DNA from: Actinomycetes bacterium
Lineage (GTDB): Bacteria; Actinomycetota; Acidimicrobiia; Acidimicrobiales; SZUA-35
Length of the DNA stretch: 5,778 nt
NCBI GenBank assembly: GCA_024227975.1
Contig: JAAETV010000035.1
Span: 1-5,778, forward strand
Direction: 5' to 3'
Below are positions 1 to 5,778 of the stretch, piece by piece. Positions within the stretch are counted from its first letter, which is position 1, and each line of letters starts with the position of its first letter. Made by a program: the position numbers and the translations under genes. The notes under the pieces were generated by a model. The model saw only the letters and a list, made by a program, of their open reading frames with translations, had not been told where the DNA came from and searched no databases.

Positions 1-579
1 CGGCATCGCCTCATCGGGCCTCGCCGGATGGCCCATTCACTCGCCCACGACGTCGTGTTCCGCAAGCGCGGTTCGACCGATGGCCACACCAACTCCATCG
101 CTGAGCTGGCCCTCGATACGGCCGGTGGAGTGCCTGCCGCCGACCTGGAATCGATCGTGGCGGCAACGGCAGAGGAGATCGCCGAGACGGTTCGACCGGG
201 GATGAAGGGCCTACTCGATGACCACCTATCAGAGGGCCACTATTGCGTCTTGTTGTCGGCAAGTCCCCAACCTCTTGTCGAACAGATCGCCTTCCTCCTC
301 GACGTCCCGTGTGGTATCGGGACGGTGATCGAGGTCGATGACGGGGTGTTGACGGGACGGATCGAGCAGCCGATGTGCTACGGGCCGGGCAAGCTCGATC
401 GGTTGGGTCATGTGACCGGCTGGTCAGTGACCGACAGCAAGGAAATGACCTACGCCTACGCCGACTCGATATCAGATCTGCCCCTGTTGGAGTCGGTGGA
501 AACCCCTGTCGTGGTGGCGCCTGACCGTCGGCTCCGGCGCCTGGCCGAAGAGCGTGGTTGGCCCGTCATAGAGTTCTGA
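1..579 (+). CDS. HAD-IB family hydrolase (SerB-like phosphatase), 5'-truncated by the window edge
   Basis: A haloacid-dehalogenase-superfamily phosphatase, subfamily IB, which removes phosphate from a small molecule in the cytoplasm; the substrate cannot be read from sequence. The frame is open from base 1. The ATG at base 28 is an internal methionine, because the essential first motif (DxDxT, with the nucleophilic Asp) is absent and must lie upstream. Counting from that Met: motif II is LLSASP (about 75-80), motif III is Lys122 in YGPGK, and motif IV is DSISDLPLLE with Asp146 and Asp150. The C-terminal stretch PDRRLRRLAEERGWPVIEF is typical of actinobacterial HAD-IB proteins. About 25-35 N-terminal residues are missing from view. 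The family call is firm; phosphoserine phosphatase specificity is not shown. No clear terminator follows the stop. Confidence 0.88.
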   Translation, partial: RHRLIGPRRMAHSLAHDVVFRKRGSTDGHTNSIAELALDTAGGVPAADLESIVAATAEEIAETVRPGMKGLLDDHLSEGHYCVLLSASPQPLVEQIAFLLDVPCGIGTVIEVDDGVLTGRIEQPMCYGPGKLDRLGHVTGWSVTDSKEMTYAYADSISDLPLLESVETPVVVAPDRRLRRLAEERGWPVIEF

Positions 580-716
580 GCGCCTGAATCCGTGTGCCCT
601 CTGGCTGGGATGCGTAGGCAGCAACTGATCATGGGGCCTGACGAGGATCGACGCAAGAACCTGACTGGTGGGGTCGTTGGATGGGGGCCAGGTCAGCCGC
701 GGTCACCGGGGTGGCC

Positions 717-722
717 TACGCT
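717..722 (+). promoter_or_regulatory. Candidate -10 box (TACGCT) for leaderless expression of the 729 gene
   Basis: TACGCT fits the actinobacterial TANNNT -10 consensus and ends 6 nt before the ATG at 729. Transcription would start at or next to the start codon. No convincing -35 hexamer and no Shine-Dalgarno sequence are visible. The same geometry occurs before two other genes in the window. Confidence 0.4.
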
Positions 723-728
723 GTAGCC

Positions 729-890
729 ATGGACAACGAGGATCTGAAGGACGGAACCCCGGCGGATAGGTCCAGCATCCGAGTCATCGAGTCTGATGAT
801 GAGTTTACTCCAGCGGCGCTCGCCGCTCTGCACCGTCGCAGCAACGAGGAGTTGCAGCGGCTCGCAGACCGAGCAAATCGTCGAGGGTGA
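729..890 (+). CDS. Small acidic/charged protein, first gene of an overlapping pair (possible antitoxin)
   Basis: A 53-residue charged protein that I do not recognise by sequence. The N-terminal half is acidic and polar (DNEDLKDG, then ESDDEFTP). The C-terminal half looks like an amphipathic helix ending in basic residues (ALHRRSNEELQRLADRANRRG). I chose the ATG at 729 over an in-frame ATG at 681 because a TANNNT box ends 6 nt before 729 and the extra 16 residues look uncoded. The stop overlaps the GTG start of the next gene (GTGA), so the two are probably translationally coupled. Size, charge and pairing fit an antitoxin, but no DNA-binding motif is identifiable. A conserved small protein of other function is equally possible. 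Confidence 0.5.
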   Translation: MDNEDLKDGTPADRSSIRVIESDDEFTPAALAALHRRSNEELQRLADRANRRG

Positions 891-1180
891 GGCCAGTACG
901 GCTGGCCGACAGCGCAGCCGACGACGTCGAAGCCCAGCTGCCACCTGATCGTCTTGAGCTGTTCCGACGGTTTGATCTCGGACCTGCACTGGATCTGTTG
1001 GCGGCCAACGGTGTCTGGGAGTCGGATGCGAGGCCGCATGGGCCGGGCCGTCGCCTGACCATCGAGGGCGTGACGGTGGCAGGGTTTCACCTCTTCGCAC
1101 TTCCGGACGACCTCGACCCGCGCGACGGGGCTGTAGTCGTGTTCGCAGTCGACATCTGGGGCGACGAGTTTCCTGATTGA
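887..1180 (+). CDS. Small protein with RelE/ParE-like pattern (possible toxin), hypothetical
   Basis: A 97-residue protein starting with GTG inside the stop of the preceding gene. The order of predicted elements resembles the RelE/ParE fold: a short strand (RPVRLAD), a helix (SAADDVEAQL), a second helix after PPDR (LELFRRF to ALDLLAANG), then strands GRRLTIEGV, VAGFHLFALP and AVVVFAVDIW. Length and gene order, with the smaller gene first, suit a type II toxin-antitoxin pair in which the toxin acts on mRNA or gyrase. I see no unmistakable catalytic residues, so this is a fold-level inference only. The gene converges on the phosphatase remnant ending at 1279. Confidence 0.55.
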   Translation: MRPVRLADSAADDVEAQLPPDRLELFRRFDLGPALDLLAANGVWESDARPHGPGRRLTIEGVTVAGFHLFALPDDLDPRDGAVVVFAVDIWGDEFPD

Positions 1181-1251
1181 CTGCCTGGAATCCGGGGAAA
1201 ATGCCGGTGAGTTGCGGGGTGGCGTCCACAGCTCAGTTGAGTGTTTCCGAG

Positions 1252-1264
1252 CGGGCGCGGCCCG
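1252..1264. terminator. Weak GC hairpin between convergent genes
   Basis: CGGGC-GCG-GCCCG forms a perfect 5-bp stem with a 3-base loop in the gap between the plus-strand gene ending at 1180 and the minus-strand reading frame ending at 1279. There is no T tract on either side, so intrinsic termination is doubtful. It is listed because it is the only compact hairpin I see in this convergent gap. Confidence 0.2.
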
Positions 1265-1278
1265 ATCGGCAACCGGGT

Positions 1279-2045
1279 TCAGGCAATGATCCTTGTCTGG
1301 AGATGGTGCAGCTCTTCGCTAGCCAGGCCGCACGTCTCGGTCAGGTAGGTCTCGATGCCACCTAGCTGGTCATCGACAAACTCCAGGGCTTTCGCCATCG
1401 CCCACCGAGGCGTGCTCAGGATTGCTGTCGCCGCTTCTCGGGCGATGCCTTGAGAGACGAGACTCTCGATCACGGTTGGCAGGTGTTGGGGTCCCTGATG
1501 CACGACCGTCAGCTCGTAGTCGTCGAGCACGACGGGTCGGGGCACACCGAGTGCTGTCAGTAGCAGCGCTGCCACGATGCCAGTGCGGTCTTTGCCCCCC
1601 AGGCAGTGGAAGAGCACCGGACCGTCGGTGCCAGCAACCTGGGCGAGGAGTTCACCTATCGCCTGCGATCCCTGGTCGAGCATGCCGAGATAGTCCTCGT
1701 GAAGCCACCGTTCGCCGTCGGCTTGTGTCTGAAGCGTGGAGGCGTCAGTCGCACACAAGTGACGGCTCGGCAACTCATGATGACGGCTAGTGACACGGTC
1801 TGGGGCCTCGTCGCGCTCACTTGACTTGCGGAGGTCGAGAATCAGACGCAGCCCCAGCGCTGCGAACGGCTCAGTTCCATGGTCAGGCAGATCAGCAAGG
1901 GTCCCAGACCTGTAGACCTATCGCCACCGAGTTGCCCGTCCCGTCCCGTCCCGGTTGGATAGCCGCCCAGGTCCCGGAGATTCCGGAGGCCCATTCCGTG
2001 AAGCCATCTGCCTGGCCCTGTGCGATCCGAATCACTCACATCCAC
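1279..2045 (-). pseudogene. Tyrosine/dual-specificity protein phosphatase, frameshifted and stop-interrupted
   Basis: The remnant of a bacterial tyrosine-protein phosphatase of the type with the P-loop HCxxGKDRTG, which would dephosphorylate phosphotyrosine or phosphoinositide-like substrates. The N-terminus reads GRWLHGMGLRNLRDLGGYPT, the family's usual opening, from a GTG at 2043-2045 preceded by AGGA. After GGYPT the frame is lost in a CCCGT tandem repeat (plus-strand 1935-1953). Removing one 5-bp unit restores the frame into TRWR-stop-VYRSGTLADLPDHG, then FAALGLRLILDLR and on to the catalytic HCLGGKDRTG (Cys codon 1603-1605) and the stop at 1279. A TAG (plus-strand 1918-1920) remains in that restored frame. 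With two lesions an active full-length product is unlikely. Bases 1279-1917 are open and could yield a catalytic fragment (for example from the ATG at 1773), but it would lack the N-terminal core. The gene starts 24 nt after prfC and was probably cotranscribed with it. Confidence 0.82.
1935..1953. repeat. 5-bp tandem repeat (CCCGT, about 3.8 copies)
   Basis: Three perfect CCCGT units plus CCCG (ACGGG on the coding minus strand) lie within the phosphatase remnant. Units of 5 bp shift the reading frame when gained or lost. With one unit fewer, the N-terminal phosphatase frame joins the downstream frame exactly, giving PTGTGRATRWR. The likeliest history is a slippage duplication of one unit. Confidence 0.8.
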
Positions 2046-2069
2046 TCGACATCCTGCTTTGACCCCGCC

Positions 2070-3653
2070 CTACAGGCCGCCCTCGGCCACCAGGCGTTCC
2101 AGTCTCAGCTCGGGATGGTCGGCTAGGACTCGGTCCATCCAGTACTTGCTCTCGAACAGGGCGAGGTGGGTGCCGTCGTCGCGGGTCAATACGTCGACTC
2201 CTTGCATGGCTCGCAGCCGTGGGCTGCTCTCGGCGTCGGTCTTGCGGGCGATCGAATAGCGGGTTGCCGTCAGCTCTGCAGCCGCTCCGAACTCGTTCTC
2301 CAGCCGGTAGCTCGCCACCTCGAACTGCATGGGCCCGACGGCGGCCAGCACTGGGGCTTGATCGCCGAGGTCCTGATCTCGCAGCACCTGGATGGCACCT
2401 TCTTCGTCGAGCTGGACGATCCCCCTGCGGAACTGCTTGAACTTGGAGGTGTCCTTCACCCGGGCCCGCATGAAGTGCTCAGGGGCGAAGGCGGGGAGAG
2501 TCGGGAACTCGGCCTGTTGATCGACATAGATGGCATCGCCGACCCGCAGGTCATTGGCGTTGACCAGGCCGAGGACATCACCGGGGTAGGCCTCGTCGAC
2601 GGTTCCCCGCTCCTGGCCGAAAACGGTTTGGGCGTACTTGGTCGAGAACTGCCGCCCAGTACGCCCCGCGATGGCCACCATGCCCCGCTCGAATCGCCCC
2701 GAGCAGACCCGGATGAAGGCCAACCGATCCCGGTGTGCCTTGTCCATGCCGGCTTGGACCTTGAACACCAAGCCCGAGAAGGGGGCGTCGAGGGCACGGC
2801 GAGAACCGTCGGCCAGGATCCGGGGGGCGGGGGACGGGACAAGGTCGACAACCCCGTCGAGGAGGAAGCGGACCCCGAAGTTGGTGAGGGCTGAGCCGAA
2901 GAACACTGGAGTCGATTCGCCAGCCAGGAATGTCTTCAGGTCAACGCAGCGGCCGATCTCGTCCAGCAGTTCGACTTCTTCGCTCGCCGCGGTCCACCAC
3001 TCTCCCTCGTCGATGGAGGCCTGTTCGGCCGAGACCTCTTCCTCAGGGGCGATGGTCGAGCCGCGAGCCGTGCGCTCGAAGCGGGTGTAGATACCGGTCT
3101 GGCGGTTGATGACGCCCCGGAAATCACCGGGAATACCAACGGGCCAGGTCACGGGAGTTGGCTCGACGACCAGTGTCTCCTCGATCTCATCGAGCAGCTC
3201 GAGGGGGGCTTTGCCAGGACGGTCCCATTTGTTGATGAAGGTGAGAAACGGGATCTCTCGCTCCCGGCACACCTCGAACAGCTTCAGAGTCTGGGGCTCG
3301 ATGCCCTTGGCTGCGTCGAGCACCATGACTGCGGCGTCGGCCGCGGCTAGCACCCGGTAGGTGTCCTCGGAGAAGTCACGGTGGCCGGGAGTGTCGAGCA
3401 GGTTGATGACACAGTCCCGGTATTCGAACTGGAGCACGGTCGAGGTGATGGAGATCCCCCTCTGCTGCTCCAGATCCATCCAGTCCGAGGTAGCCGAACG
3501 GCGACCTTCACGGGCCTTGACCGTGCCCGCCTCGACCCCGAGAGCTCCGCTGTACAGGAGGAACTTCTCGGTAAGGGTGGTCTTCCCGGCGTCGGGATGG
3601 GAGATGATGGCGAACGTCCGGCGGCGCCCCGCCTCATCTCGAGGATCTGTCAC
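2070..3653 (-). CDS. prfC: Peptide chain release factor 3 (RF3), translational GTPase
   Basis: RF3 is a cytoplasmic GTPase that helps recycle RF1/RF2 from the ribosome after peptide release. Numbering from the GTG at 3653 (527 aa, close to the 529 of E. coli RF3): the P-loop SHPDAGKTT lies around residues 18-26, switch I region QQRGISITST around 63-72, G3 DTPGHRDFSEDTYR around 87-100, and G4 NKWD at 141-144. The later FFGSALTNFGV, GLVFKVQAGMDKAHRDRLAF, EAYPGDVLGL and VGPMQFEVASYRL are RF3 hallmarks of the linker, domain II and domain III. The frame is open back to a GTG at 3740 with a possible AAGGA site, which would add 29 residues rich in Trp and His. I prefer 3653 because it leaves 11 residues before RRTFAII, as in known RF3, and has TATCGT 7 nt upstream. 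A GTG at 3680 is a third option. The phosphatase remnant follows 24 nt downstream. Confidence 0.95.
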   Translation of the reverse strand: MTDPRDEAGRRRTFAIISHPDAGKTTLTEKFLLYSGALGVEAGTVKAREGRRSATSDWMDLEQQRGISITSTVLQFEYRDCVINLLDTPGHRDFSEDTYRVLAAADAAVMVLDAAKGIEPQTLKLFEVCREREIPFLTFINKWDRPGKAPLELLDEIEETLVVEPTPVTWPVGIPGDFRGVINRQTGIYTRFERTARGSTIAPEEEVSAEQASIDEGEWWTAASEEVELLDEIGRCVDLKTFLAGESTPVFFGSALTNFGVRFLLDGVVDLVPSPAPRILADGSRRALDAPFSGLVFKVQAGMDKAHRDRLAFIRVCSGRFERGMVAIAGRTGRQFSTKYAQTVFGQERGTVDEAYPGDVLGLVNANDLRVGDAIYVDQQAEFPTLPAFAPEHFMRARVKDTSKFKQFRRGIVQLDEEGAIQVLRDQDLGDQAPVLAAVGPMQFEVASYRLENEFGAAAELTATRYSIARKTDAESSPRLRAMQGVDVLTRDDGTHLALFESKYWMDRVLADHPELRLERLVAEGGL

Positions 3654-3660
3654 TGGATCG

Positions 3661-3666
3661 ACGATA
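3661..3666 (-). promoter_or_regulatory. Candidate -10 box (TATCGT) for leaderless prfC
   Basis: On the minus strand TATCGT fits TANNNT and is followed by 7 nt (CGATCCA) and the GTG at 3653-3651. This supports the internal prfC start and a leaderless transcript. No clear -35 element is visible. Confidence 0.35.
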
Positions 3667-3740
3667 TCGGGGGTTCCCACGATGAGGTTGTGGTCGAAGT
3701 GTCGGGTCTCCCAATGAGGCCATGGTTGTAGCCCGATCAC

Positions 3741-3746
3741 TACAAT
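3741..3746 (+). promoter_or_regulatory. Candidate -10 box (TACAAT) for the UGSC operon
   Basis: TACAAT matches the -10 consensus at five of six positions and ends 6 nt before the ATG at 3753, where there is no Shine-Dalgarno sequence. That geometry predicts a leaderless transcript starting at or near the A of the ATG. A good -35 hexamer is not evident 16-18 nt upstream. The box lies in the 99-bp gap between the preferred divergent starts of prfC (3653) and this operon. Confidence 0.45.
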
Positions 3747-3752
3747 CCTTCG

Positions 3753-4886
3753 ATGAACCCAGCAGCGACGGGCCCATCAACGAGCTCGGCTGATCGCCAT
3801 CCTGGGGCCCGCCCCGGGTTCATGTTGAGTAGCCCCAACGATGATCCGGCCATCCCCATCGAGGCCATGTACGACGCCGGCCTGACCGACGGGCTCCCCG
3901 TCGTCCCCCCGACCGCGGCCACCGTGGAAGCCATGCTGGCCGGCGGACCCTGGCCCGACGACCATGTCTTGTTGACCGAGCACACCCGCGACACCGAGGT
4001 CACCGCATACCAGGCTGCCGTGTGCGCAGTGATGGCCGGAGCCAGGCCCGAATACTTCCCTGTGATCGGGGCCACCCTGGCCGCCATGAGCCAGCCCGAG
4101 TTCTACCTCCACGGCCCGATGACCAGCACCGGGGGAGCGACCGTGATGATCGTCGTCTCGGGCCCAGTTGCGGCCTCTGTCGGTCTACAAGGCAAGGAGA
4201 ACCTGTTCGGCCCCGGGTTCCGGGCCAACGCCACCATCGGTCGGACCATCCGCCTGGTCCAACTCCACTGCTTGACTGCCCTACCGGGCGAGCTCGACAA
4301 ATCGACCCAGGGTTGGCCCGGCAAGTTCAGCCTGTGCTTCACCGAGAACCTCGAAGCCAGCCCGTGGGAACCGATTCACCAGAGCCTGGGCTATGAGGCC
4401 GACGCCTCAACGGTCACGATCTTCGCCGCTGAGTCCGGACACAATGTCGTCAATCACGGGGCCAGCGATCCCGAGGCACTGCTGGCAACATTCGCTGATG
4501 CCATGGCCGCCCTGGGAAGCTTCAGCCCCGGTCGCTCGGTTGTCGTCTTCGCTCCCGAACACGCGGCCAAGCTGGCGGCCTGGACCCGACCTCAGATCCA
4601 GGACTACCTCTACCAACACGCCGGCCGGGACCTGGCCACCCTGAAACGAACCGGCAAGATCGAACACGACCCGGCGGTCGACGTCGACTGGGGTGGTTGC
4701 TGGCAGGCTGCCGCCGAGCCGACCGTCCACCCTGGCGATGAGACGATATGGGTCAGGCGGGGCTGGTCATCTGATGACATCCTGGTCCTGTGCGGTGGGG
4801 GAACGGCCGGGGGCCACTCCGCATTCTTTCCCTCCTGGAGCAGAGGGCGTAGCGTTGCCTTCGTGACCCAGGAGGTCCCAATATGA
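3753..4886 (+). CDS. UGSC-associated protein (large partner of the UGSC selenoprotein)
   Basis: A 377-residue soluble protein of a family I know from genes next to, or fused with, UGSC domains; its reaction is not known to me. Conserved-looking blocks in order: GLTDGLPVVPPT (about 43-54); AVCAVMAGARPEYFPVIGA; EFYLHGPMTSTGGATVMIVVSGP; NLFGPGFRANATIGRTIRLV; a block reading GWPGKFSLCFTENLEASPWEP; STVTIFAAESGHNVVNHG; and near the C-terminus DILVLCGGGTAGGHSAFFPSW. No signal peptide or membrane segment is apparent. The first 35 residues are variable and Pro/Ser-rich, so a later start (ATG at 3822) is possible. I keep ATG 3753 because TACAAT lies 6 nt upstream. Its stop overlaps the start of the selenoprotein gene (ATGA), so the two proteins are probably made in linked amounts and may form one functional unit. 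Confidence 0.82.
   Translation: MNPAATGPSTSSADRHPGARPGFMLSSPNDDPAIPIEAMYDAGLTDGLPVVPPTAATVEAMLAGGPWPDDHVLLTEHTRDTEVTAYQAAVCAVMAGARPEYFPVIGATLAAMSQPEFYLHGPMTSTGGATVMIVVSGPVAASVGLQGKENLFGPGFRANATIGRTIRLVQLHCLTALPGELDKSTQGWPGKFSLCFTENLEASPWEPIHQSLGYEADASTVTIFAAESGHNVVNHGASDPEALLATFADAMAALGSFSPGRSVVVFAPEHAAKLAAWTRPQIQDYLYQHAGRDLATLKRTGKIEHDPAVDVDWGGCWQAAAEPTVHPGDETIWVRRGWSSDDILVLCGGGTAGGHSAFFPSWSRGRSVAFVTQEVPI
4870..4875 (+). promoter_or_regulatory. Strong ribosome binding site (AGGAGG) of the UGSC gene
   Basis: A perfect AGGAGG sits 7 nt before the ATG at 4883, inside the 3' end of the upstream gene. It is the strongest Shine-Dalgarno sequence in the window and fixes the start of the selenoprotein. 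This argues that the N-terminal segment before the TGA is actively translated, not decayed. Confidence 0.8.
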
Positions 4887-5440
4887 GCGACCTACTGCTC
4901 CTCGATCCGAGACCCCCAGAGCCCTCAGTCGACTCCCCCCTTGCCCCCCGCTTGACCACCCTCGACGGGGCCGTGATCGCCCTCGTCCACAACGGGAAGA
5001 CCCATGGTCGAGAGCTGATGGAATACATCGTCGACGAGCTGCGCCAGCGGTGGAGCATCGCAGAGGTGATTCATGTCGGTCCCCCCAGCCCCGGCTATGG
5101 GGGAGATCCCGATGAGGCCAAGCCCATCGCCGAGGAAGCAATGGCCGCCATCTCCGCGGTTGGGGATTGAGGCAGCTGCTCGTCGGGCAGTGTGTTCGAC
5201 GCCATAATCTTCGAAAAGCTCGGTGTACCCGCCGTCCCCATCATCACCAAGCCCTTCCAGCCGACGGCCAAAGCCATCGGCAGACTCCATGGCATGGCCG
5301 ACTACACCCACGTGGCCGTCGATCATCCGATCACCAGCCTCGAAGATGACGAGCTGCGCGAACGGGCTCGGTTGGCGGCGCCTGAAGTCGAAGGCGCACT
5401 GCTCGCAGCGAAACAGTTGGCGCCGGCTCAGGACGGGTGA
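4883..5440 (+). CDS. UGSC family selenoprotein (in-frame TGA at 5168-5170 read as selenocysteine)
   Basis: A 185-residue protein in which codon 96 is TGA, followed by Gly97-Ser98-Cys99, giving U-G-S-C, the signature of the UGSC family (Cys-containing relatives would carry CGSC). A U-x-x-C pair is the arrangement of thiol redox centres, so a redox or thiol-transfer role is likely, but the substrate is unknown. Before the TGA: RLTTLDGAVIALVHNGKTHG (a strand-turn with N-G-K), a helix GRELMEYIVDELRQRW, and AEVIHVGPPSPGYG. After it, in the same frame: SSGSVFDAIIFEKLGVPAVP, then ITKPFQPTAKAIGRLHGM and VAVDHPI, as expected for the C-terminal half. The start is fixed by AGGAGG. Standard gene calling would split it into 4883-5170 and a piece from a GTG at 5192 that has no ribosome binding site. 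It overlaps its neighbours by ATGA and GTGA. If the host lacks selenocysteine machinery this would instead be a nonsense-mutated gene, which I consider less likely. Confidence 0.87.
5181..5201 (+). promoter_or_regulatory. Candidate bacterial SECIS stem-loop
   Basis: CGUCG (5181-5185) pairs perfectly with CGACG (5197-5201) around an 11-base loop that begins GG. Two further G-U pairs can shorten the loop to CAGUGUG. The loop begins 16 nt after the UGA, within the spacing described for bacterial SECIS elements, which have a G at the start of the apical loop and bind SelB just downstream of the UGA. A competing hairpin, CUGCUC(5176-5181)/GGGCAG(5185-5190) with loop GUC, is possible but closer to the UGA than usual. 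The structure lies inside coding sequence, as expected in bacteria. Confidence 0.55.
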
Positions 5441-5778
5441 CAACTCGAGCTGAGGTCGACGACACCACTTATAAGTGGAAGGCCTTCGGGGCCGTGGGGC
5501 TGTTCTTCCTCACCTCCGTACTGGCCTTCGCCATGGTCTTCCTGTCCCTGCCGGCGATCGCCGACGATTTCGGGGTAACGCTTCGGGCCGCCAGTTGGGT
5601 AGTCATCGCCTACACCCTGACCATCACCGCCCTGTTGTTGCCGATGGGACGCTTGGCCGACCTCATCGGGCGACGACGTATCCACCTGCTCGGGCTGATC
5701 GTCTTCGCCATCGGCACCCTCCTGGTGGCGGTCGCCCCCTCGTTCCAGGCTCTAATCGCGGCCCGGGTGGTCATGGGC
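5437..5778 (+). CDS. MFS transporter, DHA2-like drug:H+ antiporter family, 3'-truncated by the window edge
   Basis: The first 114 residues of a major facilitator superfamily permease in the inner membrane, probably a proton-driven exporter. The GTG start overlaps the stop of the selenoprotein gene (GTGA), with AGGA just upstream. A short cytoplasmic N-terminus (MTTRAEVDDTTYKWK) is followed by TM1 (about 17-36), the family block SLPAIADDFGVTLRAASWVVIAY, TM2 (about 52-70), the MFS motif A GRLADLIGRRR (71-81) with its conserved Asp75, TM3 (about 84-100) and the start of TM4. The wording of the TM1-TM2 region is typical of 14-helix DHA2 (EmrB/QacA-type) proteins, but the rest lies outside the window. 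Tight coupling to the UGSC genes suggests it moves a substrate, product or toxic intermediate of that system. Confidence 0.88.
   Translation, partial: MTTRAEVDDTTYKWKAFGAVGLFFLTSVLAFAMVFLSLPAIADDFGVTLRAASWVVIAYTLTITALLLPMGRLADLIGRRRIHLLGLIVFAIGTLLVAVAPSFQALIAARVVMG

Noticed and set aside
693..1229. Long minus-strand reading frame opposite the two small genes
   Set aside because: Its translation is Arg/Pro-rich without recognisable motifs, as expected for an antisense shadow in GC-rich DNA; the plus-strand pair has coupled start/stop codons.
1177..1365. 62-codon plus-strand frame after the toxin-like gene
   Set aside because: It overlaps the phosphatase remnant, has no supporting start signal, and its composition is unremarkable.
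1422..1824. Plus-strand frames opposite the phosphatase remnant
   Set aside because: They have Arg-rich, motif-free translations, while the minus strand encodes HCLGGKDRTG and other phosphatase features.
1935..1953. Active phase variation of the phosphatase through the 5-bp repeat
   Set aside because: Changing the repeat number alone would not restore the protein, because an in-frame TAG follows 15 bp later. The tract is short as well.
2166..2894. 242-codon plus-strand frame opposite prfC
   Set aside because: It lies wholly inside a well-supported release factor gene and its translation is low-complexity Gly/Asp/Glu-rich, so it is an antisense shadow.
5192..5440. Separate small gene starting at GTG 5192
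   Set aside because: It has no ribosome binding site, starts mid-domain, and is in the same frame as 4883-5167. It is better read as the C-terminal half of the selenoprotein.
1..5778. CRISPR array, insertion sequence, tRNA or rRNA genes
   Set aside because: I saw no spaced repeats, transposase, terminal inverted repeats or tRNA-like arms on either strand.

Overview
This is a GC-rich chromosomal window with dense coding, overlapping start/stop codons (GTGA, ATGA), frequent GTG starts, and several genes whose only upstream signal is a TANNNT box 6-7 nt before the start codon. Together these suggest an actinobacterium. Acidimicrobiia-like is my best guess, but this rests on style and family resemblance, not on a marker gene.

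Layout. Bases 1-579 (+) hold the 3' part of a HAD-IB phosphatase (SerB-like) whose nucleophile motif lies before the window. Bases 729-1180 (+) hold two small genes overlapping by GTGA; the second has the size and pattern of a RelE/ParE-like toxin, but this is only a suggestion. On the minus strand, 2070-3653 encodes peptide chain release factor 3 (prfC). It is followed 24 nt downstream by a broken tyrosine/dual-specificity phosphatase gene (1279-2045), disabled by an extra 5-bp tandem repeat unit and an in-frame TAG. No gene-free stretch exceeds 300 bases.

The most interesting part is the plus-strand operon from 3753 to the right edge. A 377-aa protein of the kind found with or fused to UGSC proteins overlaps by ATGA a 185-codon gene that looks interrupted by TGA at 5168-5170. 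Reading that TGA as selenocysteine gives U-G-S-C, the signature of the UGSC family of selenoproteins. The frame continues through a conserved-looking C-terminal half, and a stem-loop at suitable spacing follows the TGA as a candidate bacterial SECIS. The selenoprotein gene then overlaps by GTGA an MFS (DHA2-like) exporter that runs off the window. The three genes are probably translated together: a partner enzyme or subunit, a Sec-dependent redox-type protein and a transporter. The substrate is unknown. No selenium-insertion genes (selA, selB, selC, selD) are visible here, so they must be elsewhere if the reading is right.
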